Under the pieces are notes generated by a model. That model was not told the origin of the DNA. It saw only the letters and a program-made list of their open reading frames with translations, and did no database searches. A DNA stretch of 39,241 nt from Zoogloeaceae bacterium (GTDB taxonomy: Bacteria; Pseudomonadota; Gammaproteobacteria; Burkholderiales; Rhodocyclaceae): positions 1 through 39,241 of the forward strand of contig JAISRR010000085.1 in the NCBI GenBank assembly GCA_031273565.1, in the 5' to 3' direction. The position numbers and the translations under genes are program-made. Of this stretch, positions 1 to 8,843 are shown piece by piece. Positions within the stretch are counted from its first letter, which is position 1. Every line of letters starts with the position of its first letter.

Positions 1-49
1 GTGAGCGTGAAAGCGTTACGGGCTACGCCCTCCACGCTTTCACGCTCAC
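1..49. repeat. Perfect 15-bp inverted repeat (GTGAGCGTGAAAGCG / CGCTTTCACGCTCAC) with an inner GGGC-TAC-GCCC stem
   Basis: Read directly: arms 1-15 and 35-49 are exact reverse complements; may extend left of the window. Confidence 0.85.
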
Positions 50-88
50 ACAAAACCTGTAACCTTTGAGGGCAGTTCATAATACAAG

Positions 89-144
89 GGCGGTATCGAA
101 GAAACCGCCCTACCTGAACCCGCCCTGCCTGAACCCGCTCAGGC
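89..144 (-). repeat. REP-like hairpin with CTAC foot followed by two degenerate 15-mers (TGAACCCGCCCTGCC, TGAACCCGCTCAGGC)
   Basis: GGCGGTAT-CGAAG-AAACCGCC then CTAC, then reverse complement of the 15-mer unit seen at 28911-28955. Confidence 0.7.
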
Positions 145-318
145 TGCGCTCCCAGGAGGCATTCGCGCCGTTGGTCGGCGTGTCCGACTTTTTGGCGTGA
201 AGCACCGCAAACGATACTGCCACCTCATCAACCGCTGATTGCCAACGCGTTTCCTCAAAAGCTGACGACATCTGCCTGTGCGATTGCCCTGCAAACCCCA
301 TGAAGGCGAAGCCGCGCC

Positions 319-2502
319 TTACTGAACTGTCCTCAGTCCTCCGTCCTCTGTCTTCTGAACCCGGTACTTGCCCAGCAACTCACTGGCAGGCAACGCCTTG
401 TCATAACGGAAGCCCTGAACATGATGGCAACCTTCGCGGCGCAGGAAATCTTCCTGTTCTTCACGCTCGACGCCTTCGGCCACGACTTCCAGACCCAGTG
501 AAGCGGAGAGCGCGATAATGGCGCGGATAATGGCTTCGTTGTTGATGTTCTGACCGATGTCGCGGACAAAAGAATAGTCGATCTTGAGCCTGTGTACCGG
601 CAACCGTTTCAGATAACCCAGCGAAGAATAGCCGGTGCCAAAATCGTCGACCGCCAGATAGATGCCCATCTTTTCCAGCTCATGCATGATGTTCAATGCC
701 TGCCCGGTTTGGCTCATGAGCATGGATTCGGTAACCTCCAGTTCCAGTTGATGCGGTTGCAGGCCACTGATTTCGAGTTGCTGTCGCACCTGGGTCACGA
801 GATCGACGCGCTCAAGCTGCTGCACCGAAAGATTGACGGCGATTCTCGGCACATGCAACCCCTTTTTCTGCCAGAAACTCATCTGGCGGCAGGCTTCCTG
901 CAACACCCAGGCCCCGATGTCACTGATGATGCCGATTTCTTCGGCAATGTGAATGAAACGATCCGGCAACATCAGTCCGAATCCGGGGTTCTGCCAGCGC
1001 ACCAGCGCCTCCACGCCGATCAGATGTCCGGTAAGCAGGTTGAACTGGGGCTGGTAGTGCAGCACCAGTTCCTTGTGGTTGATGGCATTACGCAGCGCGT
1101 TTTCCAATGCCAGACGTTCAAACGCGTCGACGCTCAGACTGTTCTCAAAAAACTGGTAGGTGTTGCGCCCCAACTCCTTGGCCTTGAACATCGCCAGATC
1201 AGCATGTTTCAACAGGGTTTCGGCATCATCGCCATTTTGCGGAAAGATGGCGATGCCGACGCTGGCCGTAATGTAAATCTCCTGATCCTGCAAAATCAGG
1301 GGTTTGGTGAGCAGCGCCAGAATTTTTTCCGCCACCACGGTAACGCTGTCTATACTGACATTTTCTTCCAGCAGAATCAGGAATTCATCGCCCCCCAGGC
1401 GGGACAGGGTATCGCTGCCGCGCAGCAGGGTTTCCACGCTGCGCGCCACGACCCGCAGAAGCGCATCGCCCATGTGATGACCCAGCGTGTCGTTCACATT
1501 CTTGAAGCGGTCGAGGTCGATAGACAGCAGCGCCAGTTGTTGCCTGTCGCGCCGGGCACGTTCCAGCGCATGCTCCAGTCTGTCCCGCACAAGATTGCGA
1601 TTGGGCAGCCCGGTGAGCGCATCGTGGTAGGTCAGAAAATCCAGATGAGCCTGATCGCGCTTGCTCTTGGACAGGTCGCGCACAATGCCCCACCAGCCAT
1701 CGTACTCGTCGTTCTCGTCATAGGACGCGTAAAGCTGCAACTCGATGGGGAAGGTGCTGCCATCCTTCCTGATCTGTTCCTTTTCATAGAGTTTGCAAAC
1801 CCCACGCTCCCTCACTTCCTGTTCATTGCGTAGATCGCTCTCGTGCAGATAAGCTGGCGTGATGTCACGCGGCGTCATGCGCCAGAGTTCTTCTCCGGTA
1901 TAGCCCAGAGATTCCTGGAAAGCGCGATTGGTTTCGATGAAATGGCCTTCCATGTCGATACGTACGTAGCCATCGATCATGCTGTCGTACAGCCTTTTGT
2001 AACGGATATTTTCGGCCAGGATGCGCTTCTCCAGATGCTTTCGCCTGCTGATGTCGATCAGATAGACAATGAAGTGCGGACTCCCGTCGAAGACAAAGCG
2101 TTCGGCAGAGAGCGACAGGAAGTGAACTTTCTGGTTGCGCTCCAGTATCTCCGCAGGGAAATCCGTTATCCCCCCCTTTTCCTGCATCTGTGCGAAAAAA
2201 TTACGCCGCTGTTCCGGGTTGTTCCAGACCTGCCGCTCATCCACCAGTTGTCCCGCCAGTTCGTCGCGCGGCCAGCCCAGCAATTTCGCCAGCGCATCGT
2301 TACTGTCGACGACAACATTTTCTTCGGGCGTGTTTCCGAGTTTGATAATGCAGGCCGCAATTGGAAACTTGTAGAAGGCCGCATCGAAATAATGCCTGAC
2401 GCGCTGGCCACTCTCCTGCTGCATCCGGATCTGGCTACGCAAGCGGTAAACCAGGTACAGCAGGATGAGACAGAAGCCAATGAGCGGGGCGATAATCCTC
2501 AT
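319..2502 (-). CDS. PAS-domain diguanylate cyclase/phosphodiesterase (GGDEF + EAL)
   Basis: N-terminal TM, PAS-like repeats, canonical GGDEF (SRLGGDEFLILLEE) and EAL (GVEALVRW, DDFGTGYSSLGYLKRLPVHRLKID) motifs. Confidence 0.95.
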   Translation of the reverse strand: MRIIAPLIGFCLILLYLVYRLRSQIRMQQESGQRVRHYFDAAFYKFPIAACIIKLGNTPEENVVVDSNDALAKLLGWPRDELAGQLVDERQVWNNPEQRRNFFAQMQEKGGITDFPAEILERNQKVHFLSLSAERFVFDGSPHFIVYLIDISRRKHLEKRILAENIRYKRLYDSMIDGYVRIDMEGHFIETNRAFQESLGYTGEELWRMTPRDITPAYLHESDLRNEQEVRERGVCKLYEKEQIRKDGSTFPIELQLYASYDENDEYDGWWGIVRDLSKSKRDQAHLDFLTYHDALTGLPNRNLVRDRLEHALERARRDRQQLALLSIDLDRFKNVNDTLGHHMGDALLRVVARSVETLLRGSDTLSRLGGDEFLILLEENVSIDSVTVVAEKILALLTKPLILQDQEIYITASVGIAIFPQNGDDAETLLKHADLAMFKAKELGRNTYQFFENSLSVDAFERLALENALRNAINHKELVLHYQPQFNLLTGHLIGVEALVRWQNPGFGLMLPDRFIHIAEEIGIISDIGAWVLQEACRQMSFWQKKGLHVPRIAVNLSVQQLERVDLVTQVRQQLEISGLQPHQLELEVTESMLMSQTGQALNIMHELEKMGIYLAVDDFGTGYSSLGYLKRLPVHRLKIDYSFVRDIGQNINNEAIIRAIIALSASLGLEVVAEGVEREEQEDFLRREGCHHVQGFRYDKALPASELLGKYRVQKTEDGGLRTVQ
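322..357 (-). repeat. Heptamer-type repeat (CAGAAGACAGAGGACGGAGGACTGAGGACAGTTCAG) at the 3' end of the GGDEF/EAL gene
   Basis: Nearly the same string as 5560-5599 inside rsmG. Confidence 0.8.
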
Positions 2503-2822
2503 ATGCCGCCTCCTTGAAGCGGGTCATGGGCGAACGCGCTTGCGTCGAATCGGGATGCGATGCGACGCAAAACAGAATCGTGCGGCAGGCTAAAGCACAT
2601 TTGCATATATGTGAATCCAAAGGGCTGAATGCCCTTTAATGCATCAAGTATCAGTCTAGTCTGGCAGAATTTCAAATATTGCATATTATTGTTCGAAAGT
2701 AAATAAAGGCGAGAGATATCACATTCAGTTCCCCGAATCGGGAAAAGATTCGGCAAAAACCTTTTCATTTCCCACATCCAGAATCCGGAGCTTGCGCCAG
2801 CCCGCCTTGCGCGGCAGTGTGG

Positions 2823-3227
2823 TCAGCCTTCACCCAGATCGTGCCGGATGGCGTAGCTGACCAGTTCGGCGGTGCTGCTCATCCCCATTTTATCCAGAAT
2901 GTTGGTTTTGTGGGTGCTCACGGTTTTGACGCTGAGATTGAGTTGTTGGGCGATGCAGGTAAGGCTGTGCCCTTTCACGAGCAGCAGAAATATCTGGTAT
3001 TCCCGGTCGCCGAGGCCATCGAACTGCGTCCGCGCCGGAGCCGGAGCGTCAGATTTTTCCCGCTTCCGGGACCTGACGAGAAAATCCGGACTCCAAAGCG
3101 GAGCGATCTGCTTTGGGTTGACACGAAGCATTGATTGACCGCTCCGGGCGCCGCAGCGCACGGATGGGAATCCCGTATCGCATCCCGCATTTTTCTGCGT
3201 GTTGCTGTTTACCGGCCAAACACGCAT
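2823..3227 (-). CDS. LuxR-family HTH protein, apparently lacking a receiver domain (possible remnant)
   Basis: C-terminal LuxR/GerE HTH (LGDREYQIFLLLVKGHSLTCIAQQLNLSVKTVSTHKTNILDKMGM); N-terminal ~65 aa resembles no receiver domain. Confidence 0.65.
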   Translation of the reverse strand: MRVWPVNSNTQKNAGCDTGFPSVRCGARSGQSMLRVNPKQIAPLWSPDFLVRSRKREKSDAPAPARTQFDGLGDREYQIFLLLVKGHSLTCIAQQLNLSVKTVSTHKTNILDKMGMSSTAELVSYAIRHDLGEG

Positions 3228-3455
3228 TTACTTGCGTTGCAGCAGATATTCGAACACGCCGCCCGTTTCGCTGTGCGCGAGCAGCACATTGCCGGTCTGA
3301 TTGGCGAACGCCTGCATATCCTTGAGCGAACCGGGATCGGTGGCGAGGATTTTCAGTTTTTCCCCGCTCGCCATCGCGGCCAATGCCTTTTTGGTGCGCA
3401 AAATGGGCAAGGGGCAATTCAGACCCCGCACATCGAGTTCATGGTCGAAAGTCAT
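3228..3455 (-). CDS. TusA/SirA-family sulfurtransferase-like protein
   Basis: MTFDHELDVRGLNCPLPILRTKKALAAM..., with the CPxP motif; start trimmed to the internal Met at 3455. Confidence 0.9.
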   Translation of the reverse strand: MTFDHELDVRGLNCPLPILRTKKALAAMASGEKLKILATDPGSLKDMQAFANQTGNVLLAHSETGGVFEYLLQRK

Positions 3456-3509
3456 GACTTCTGTTCTTTGGTACTGACGATTGAATTCACTTTTGGCAAT
3501 CACCGTTTT

Positions 3510-4358
3510 TTAGCGCAAGCGTCCCAGCAAACCTTCCAGTTGGTCGAGGTCGCCAAATTCGATGCTGATCCGGCCTGCGCCCTGTTTATTGGCGCGAATC
3601 TGCACGGCAGCGCCAAGGGTATCGGAAAGTTCTTCTTCCAGACGCAGGAGATCGCGGTCAGGCTGGCGTTCCACCACCTTGGGCGGATTGAGAAAACGCT
3701 GCGCCAGACGTTCCGCCTCGCGCACGGAAAGACGCTTTTGCGCGATGGTCTGGGCCAGTTGCACCTGTCCGGCGGCAGGCAGGGGCAACAGGGCGCGGGC
3801 GTGTCCCATGTCCAGCTTGTTGTCGAGCAGCATTTCCTGCACCGGCTCGCAGAGTTGCAACAGGCGCAGCAGATTGGAAGCGGCGGGACGGGAACGGCCT
3901 ACGGCGTCGGCGGCCTGTTGGTGGGTCAGGCGGAATTCATCGACCAGACGTTGCAGCCCCAGCGCTTCTTCGAGCGGATTCAGGTTTTCACGCTGGATGT
4001 TCTCGATCAGCGCCATGGCAAGCGCCTGTTCGTCGGGAATGACGCGCACCAGCACCGGCACTTCGGTCAGCCCCGCCAGCCCCGCCGCGCGCCAGCGTCT
4101 TTCCCCGGCGACAATTTCATAACGCTCCGCCCCCGGCGTGGCGTCCACCGGTCGCACCAGAATCGGCTGCATGATGCCCTGTGCCTGAATGGAGGCCGCC
4201 AGTTCAGCAAGCGCGGCCTCGTCCATGCGGCTGCGCGGCTGGTATTTGCCGGGACGCAGGCGGTCGACGGGCAGTTGACGCTGTTCGTCCGGGCGTTTTT
4301 CGTCGCTGCCGCCGGAAAGCAGGGCGTCAAGACCACGCCCCAATCCTCTCGTTTTCAT
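3510..4358 (-). CDS. parB: Chromosome partitioning protein ParB
   Basis: RGLGRGLDALL N-terminus, GERRWRAA and ENIQRENLNPLEEA motifs; ATGA overlap with parA. Confidence 0.97.
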   Translation of the reverse strand: MKTRGLGRGLDALLSGGSDEKRPDEQRQLPVDRLRPGKYQPRSRMDEAALAELAASIQAQGIMQPILVRPVDATPGAERYEIVAGERRWRAAGLAGLTEVPVLVRVIPDEQALAMALIENIQRENLNPLEEALGLQRLVDEFRLTHQQAADAVGRSRPAASNLLRLLQLCEPVQEMLLDNKLDMGHARALLPLPAAGQVQLAQTIAQKRLSVREAERLAQRFLNPPKVVERQPDRDLLRLEEELSDTLGAAVQIRANKQGAGRISIEFGDLDQLEGLLGRLR

Positions 4359-5125
4359 GCCTTTTCCTTGTTCAACGCGAACCGCTGCAACATTTCTTCC
4401 GCCAGCGCCACGTAAGCCTGCGCGCCTTTGGAATTTTTATCGAAAGCCAATACCGGTTTGCCATAAGAAGGCGCTTCGGCGAGCCGCACGTTGCGCGGCA
4501 CGAGGGTGCGATACACCTTGTCGCCGAAATGACGTTCAAGTTCGCTGGAAACCTGCTGCGCGAGCGTGCTTTGCGGGTTGTACATGGTGCGCAGCAGACC
4601 TTCGATTTCCAGACGGGGATTGAGGTGGGCGCGGATTTTTTTCAGGGTATCGACCAGATCGGACAGCCCTTCCAGCGCGTAGTATTCGCATTGCATGGGA
4701 ATCACCACGGCGTCGGCGGCGACAAGGCCATTCACGGTCAGCATGTTCAGGGCGGGCGGACAGTCGATGAGGATGAAATCGTAAGGCGCGTTTTTCAGGG
4801 CGTCGGCGAGACGGTATTCGCGCCGCTCCAGCTCCACCACTTCCACCTCGGCCCCGGCCAGTTCGCGGTTGGCGGGCAGCACGGCGAATCCGAATTCGGT
4901 TTCCAGACAGGCTTCGGCGAGACCGACCTGACCGAGCAACACCTGATACACGGTCGGCAAGGCTTCACGCTTGAAGATGCCCGCGCCGGTGGTGGCGTTG
5001 CCCTGCGGGTCGAGGTCGATCAACAACACCCGACGACCTTTCTGCGCCAGACTGGCCGCCAGATTGACCGCCGTGGTCGTCTTGCCGACGCCGCCTTTTT
5101 GATTGGTGATGGCCAATATTTTCAT
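4355..5125 (-). CDS. parA: Chromosome partitioning ATPase ParA (Soj)
   Basis: NQKGGVGKTTTAVNLAASLA deviant Walker A and the parAB context. Confidence 0.97.
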   Translation of the reverse strand: MKILAITNQKGGVGKTTTAVNLAASLAQKGRRVLLIDLDPQGNATTGAGIFKREALPTVYQVLLGQVGLAEACLETEFGFAVLPANRELAGAEVEVVELERREYRLADALKNAPYDFILIDCPPALNMLTVNGLVAADAVVIPMQCEYYALEGLSDLVDTLKKIRAHLNPRLEIEGLLRTMYNPQSTLAQQVSSELERHFGDKVYRTLVPRNVRLAEAPSYGKPVLAFDKNSKGAQAYVALAEEMLQRFALNKEKA

Positions 5126-5154
5126 GCGTCAACCTTCATAACAGTCGCCATGCC

Positions 5155-5838
5155 TCAATTTTCCTCCGCAAGAATCACCAAATGCCGTTCCGCTGCCAAT
5201 CCCGGCACGGCGAGGGATTGTACCGCTTCCACCACAATTCCCGTAGGCATGGCTGCAATTTCCGCCGCCGGATGCTGTCCCTTCATGGCCAGCCAGCGCC
5301 CGCCGGGGGCAATCAGGTGGCGGGTCAGGGTGACGAAATCCTTTAATTCGGCGAAGGCGCGCGAGGTGATGCGTTCGTAGCGTCCCGCGAGGTCTTCCAC
5401 GCGCGCATGACAAATTTCTACATGGGAAAGCCCCAGTTCAATGACCGCCTGCCGCAAAAAGGCCGTTTTTTTCTGCACGGCGTCGGCCAGCGTAATGTGC
5501 AATTCCGGGCAGGCAATCGCCAGCGGAATGCCGGGCAAGCCGCCGCCACTGCCCACGTCGAGGACAGAAGACAGAGGACAGAAGACAGAGGACAGTTCAG
5601 TGACCGGCGGCTTTGCCGCCGCCTGATTCCTGACCTCTGAAACCCACGGCAAAATCGCCAGCGAATCGAGCAAATGATGGGTAATCGCCTCCGCCGGGTT
5701 TTTCAGCGCCGTGAGATTGTAGGTCTTGTTCCATTTCAGGAGCAGGTCGCGGTAAGCAAGCAGTTTTTGCGGCGCGTCGGCAGGCAGCGTCAGACCCAGT
5801 TCGGCAATGCCTGCTTCGAGTTGTTGCTGGTCGTTCAT
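5155..5838 (-). CDS. rsmG: 16S rRNA m7G527 methyltransferase RsmG (GidB), with an internal repeat-derived insertion
   Basis: [24 protein letters not shown] motif, [11 protein letters not shown], downstream of mnmG; extra ~22 residues before motif I. Confidence 0.96.
   Translation of the reverse strand: MNDQQQLEAGIAELGLTLPADAPQKLLAYRDLLLKWNKTYNLTALKNPAEAITHHLLDSLAILPWVSEVRNQAAAKPPVTELSSVFCPLSSVLDVGSGGGLPGIPLAIACPELHITLADAVQKKTAFLRQAVIELGLSHVEICHARVEDLAGRYERITSRAFAELKDFVTLTRHLIAPGGRWLAMKGQHPAAEIAAMPTGIVVEAVQSLAVPGLAAERHLVILAEEN
5560..5640 (+). repeat. Heptamer run (GAGGACA/GAAGACA x5) + GTTCAGTGACC + GGCGGC-TTT-GCCGCC hairpin + TGATTCCTGACC tail, inside rsmG
   Basis: Read directly: five consecutive heptamers at 5560-5594 and a perfect 6-bp stem at 5606-5620. 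Confidence 0.9.
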
Positions 5839-7727
5839 CGGGCCTTGCGCTCCATACGTTTCAACTGAATCAGCAACAGCGAGATGGCCGCTGGCGTGAT
5901 GCCCTGTATCCGGCTGGCCTGTCCCAAAGTCTGCGGGCGGTGTTCCCGCAATTTTTGCTGCACCTCGCGGGAAAGGCCGGGGACGTTCGTAAAATCCATG
6001 TCGTCCGGCAGCATCAGATGTTCGTAGGCGGCGCTTTTGGCGACTTCTTCCCGCTGCCGGTCGATGTAGCCCTGATATTTGGCCTGGATGTCGACCTGTT
6101 CGATGACCAGCGCATCCAGCGTTGCTCCGTTTTTTTCACGCGCCTGCGGCAAGGTCATCAACGCCGCGTAATCGACTTCGGGACGGCGCAGCAGGTCGAA
6201 GAGCGAATATTCCCGCTCGATGGCCTTGCCCAACACCGGCTCCGCCGCCTCGGCAGGCAGCAGGGCGGGATTGACCCAGGTGGATTTCAGGCGTTCGATT
6301 TCGCGGGCGATGGCCTCACGCCTGGCGCAAAACGCCGCCCAGCGTTCGCCATCCACCAGACCCAGTTTCCGTCCCTGTTCGGTCAGGCGCAGGTCGGCGT
6401 TGTCTTCCCGGAGTTGCAGGCGGTATTCGGCGCGGCTGGTAAACATCCGGTAGGGTTCGGAAACGCCACGGGTAATCAGGTCGTCGACCAATACCCCCAG
6501 ATAGGCTTCATCCCGGCGCGGCGTCCAGGGGTCGCGTCCCTGCGCTTGCAGGGCGGCGTTAATGCCCGCCAGCAAGCCCTGCGCCGCCGCTTCCTCGTAG
6601 CCGGTGGTGCCGTTGATTTGTCCGGCGAAAAAGAGGCCGCGAATCGCCTTGGTTTCCAGCGAGGCCTTTAATCCACGCGGGTCGTAGTAATCGTATTCGA
6701 TGGCGTAACCGGGACGCAGGATATGGCAGTTTTCCAGCCCCCTGATGGAGCGCACGAGCTGTAATTGCACGTCAAAGGGCAGGCTGGTGGAAATTCCGTT
6801 CGGGTATATTTCGTGCGTCTCCAGCCCTTCCGGTTCCAGAAAAACGGGGTGGCTGTCGCGTCCGGCGAAGCGGTGGATTTTGTCTTCAATGGAAGGGCAG
6901 TAGCGCGGCCCGACGCCTTCGATGACGCCGGTGTACATTGGCGAACGGTCAAGGCCGCCACGGATGATGTCGTGCGTTTGCGGATTGGTTTCGGTCATCC
7001 AGCAGGGCCGTTGCGCGGGATGCTCCTCCGCCTTGCCGAAGAAGGAAAACACCGGCAGCGGGTCGTCCGAGCATTGCGGCGACATGACGGAGAAATCAAT
7101 CGTCTTGCCATCCAGACGCGGCGGCGTGCCGGTCTTCAAACGTCCCTGCGGCAGTTGCAATGCTTTCAGGCGCGCCGCCAGCGCGGAACTGGCCGGGTCG
7201 CCCATGCGTCCGCCGCCGTAGTGTTCCAGCCCCACATGAATCAGGCCATTCAGAAACGTGCCCGCCGTAAGCACCACGCTGGCCGCCTGAAAACGCACGC
7301 CCAATTGCGTCACCACGCCCGTTACCCGGTCGCCTTCCACCATCAGGTCATCGCAGGCGGCGGCGAACAGGGTCAGATTGGGCTGATTTTCCAGACGACG
7401 GCGTATCGCCTGCCGGTACAACGCCCGGTCGACCTGCGCCCGCGTCGCGCGCACCGCCGGCCCCTTGGAATGGTTGAGGATGCGAAACTGGATGCCGGCC
7501 TCATCCGTTGCCGCCGCCATCGCCCCGCCCAGCGCATCCACCTCTTTCACCAGATGCCCCTTGCCGATGCCGCCGATGGAAGGATTACAGCTCATCGCGC
7601 CCAGGGTTTCCAGATTGTGCGTGAGCAACAGCGTGCGACTCCCCGCCCGCGCCGCCGCCAACGCGGCCTCGGTTCCGGCATGACCGCCGCCGACGACAAT
7701 GACATCAAAAAGGATGGGGTAGAACAT
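5835..7727 (-). CDS. mnmG: tRNA uridine-5-carboxymethylaminomethyl(34) synthesis enzyme MnmG (GidA)
   Basis: [54 protein letters not shown] overlap with rsmG. Confidence 0.98.
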   Translation of the reverse strand: MFYPILFDVIVVGGGHAGTEAALAAARAGSRTLLLTHNLETLGAMSCNPSIGGIGKGHLVKEVDALGGAMAAATDEAGIQFRILNHSKGPAVRATRAQVDRALYRQAIRRRLENQPNLTLFAAACDDLMVEGDRVTGVVTQLGVRFQAASVVLTAGTFLNGLIHVGLEHYGGGRMGDPASSALAARLKALQLPQGRLKTGTPPRLDGKTIDFSVMSPQCSDDPLPVFSFFGKAEEHPAQRPCWMTETNPQTHDIIRGGLDRSPMYTGVIEGVGPRYCPSIEDKIHRFAGRDSHPVFLEPEGLETHEIYPNGISTSLPFDVQLQLVRSIRGLENCHILRPGYAIEYDYYDPRGLKASLETKAIRGLFFAGQINGTTGYEEAAAQGLLAGINAALQAQGRDPWTPRRDEAYLGVLVDDLITRGVSEPYRMFTSRAEYRLQLREDNADLRLTEQGRKLGLVDGERWAAFCARREAIAREIERLKSTWVNPALLPAEAAEPVLGKAIEREYSLFDLLRRPEVDYAALMTLPQAREKNGATLDALVIEQVDIQAKYQGYIDRQREEVAKSAAYEHLMLPDDMDFTNVPGLSREVQQKLREHRPQTLGQASRIQGITPAAISLLLIQLKRMERKAR

Positions 7728-7729
7728 AT

Positions 7730-7761
7730 TCAGGGATCAGGGGTCAGGAATCAGGGATCAG
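7730..7761 (+). repeat. Heptamer run TCAGGGA TCAGGGG TCAGGAA TCAGGGA TCAG
   Basis: Exact 7-nt period, ending 2 nt from the mnmG start codon. Confidence 0.85.
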
Positions 7762-7838
7762 TAAAACCCTGGGGAACGGATTGCGCCGGAGAAAAGAGGG
7801 AGGATTTTACGGCAAGGGGGAAAAATCGGAAAACAGAA

Positions 7839-7869
7839 ACGGGAAAGAAGGGCTGCGCTTCTTTCCCGT
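7839..7869 (-). terminator. Putative rho-independent terminator downstream of the Sel1-repeat gene
   Basis: Perfect 12-bp stem ACGGGAAAGAAG / CTTCTTTCCCGT, 7-nt loop, T-rich tail (TTCTGTTTTCC) on the minus strand. Confidence 0.65.
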
Positions 7870-7882
7870 CGTGGCAAAAGCG

Positions 7883-8584
7883 TTAGCGGGGATGCCGCTG
7901 CTTCCATTCCTGTGCCAGACGCTCTGCCTCAATGATTTGGGACCGGGTTAAGCGCCCCACCAACTCATCGTACGCTGTTGTGAGCCTGGCGTAATCCGAT
8001 GAAGATGCGTCAGTCTGCGAAATGGCAAGCATGAGCAACATATATGCTGTCGCGTAATCTTGCGCGACGCCTCGACCCTCGTAGTACAAACCGCCGAGGT
8101 TATATTGGGCGTACATATATCCCTGTTCAGCCGCCTTACGCAGCCAATCAACAGCTTCCGCATCGCTCTGCGCGACGCCATGACCATTGATGTACATCAT
8201 CCCAAGGTTATATTGGGCAACCGCATGTTCCTGTTCGGCAGCCTTGCGATACCAGTTCGCGGCTTCCGTATCATTTTGCGCTATGCCCAGACCTTGGCGG
8301 TACATCTGCCCAAGGGTAAATTGGGCATTCGCATCCCCCTGCCCGGCGGCCTTGCGGTACCAACTCACGGCCTCCGCAAAATTTTGCGCTACACCCTGAC
8401 CCAGGTAATACATCGCGCCAAGCAGGACTTGCGCTTCCACATCGTTCTGTTCCGCCTTTTCGAGCACTTCCTCAACTGTCTGTGCGCTCACGGAAATGGA
8501 AAGGCACAAGGCGAACGCCAGCAATACGCCACGCCACAGGCCACGATTGCCGTGCAGGATTTTGGAGTTGAAGCAGGGCAGCAT
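7883..8584 (-). CDS. Secreted/periplasmic Sel1-repeat (TPR-like) protein
   Basis: Signal-like N-terminus; repeats of type AxxWYRKAAEQGxAxAQxxLGxMYxxGxGVAQ. Confidence 0.9.
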   Translation of the reverse strand: MLPCFNSKILHGNRGLWRGVLLAFALCLSISVSAQTVEEVLEKAEQNDVEAQVLLGAMYYLGQGVAQNFAEAVSWYRKAAGQGDANAQFTLGQMYRQGLGIAQNDTEAANWYRKAAEQEHAVAQYNLGMMYINGHGVAQSDAEAVDWLRKAAEQGYMYAQYNLGGLYYEGRGVAQDYATAYMLLMLAISQTDASSSDYARLTTAYDELVGRLTRSQIIEAERLAQEWKQRHPR

Positions 8585-8770
8585 GTTGGGGGTTCTCCCT
8601 GAATTGGCCAGAGGCGCTCATCGCGCCATTGCCATGACGGATAAGCATCCATCCTACTTGAGCGCAATTTCCGCCGCAAGGCTGGAAGGCGGGGCAACGT
8701 AGTAAGATGACATGCTTTATTTTCCCGAAACCTCAGGTTCCCGAAGCCTGTCTCATGGAAGGGTGGCATC

Positions 8771-8821
8771 GTAGAAAGCGCCGCCGTTGGACATGCGGCG
8801 CGCTCGGAGCGCACCCCCTAC
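8771..8821. repeat. Degenerate/truncated BIME-like element
   Basis: GTAG-AAAGCGCC-GCCGTTGGACATGC-GGCGCGCT-CGGAG-...-CTAC; matches the core of intact copies but lacks the 5' half of hairpin 1. Confidence 0.65.
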
Positions 8822-8843
8822 CCCAAACCCCGCGCTCCCGCTT

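Noticed and set aside
592-1833. 413-aa plus-strand ORF
   Set aside because: Antisense to the clear GGDEF/EAL gene; Gln/His-rich composition typical of antisense reading of GC-rich DNA.
2500-8000. parS sites or oriC near parAB/mnmG
   Set aside because: I looked for TGTTYCACGTGRAACA-like palindromes and DnaA-box clusters and found none I could support by eye.
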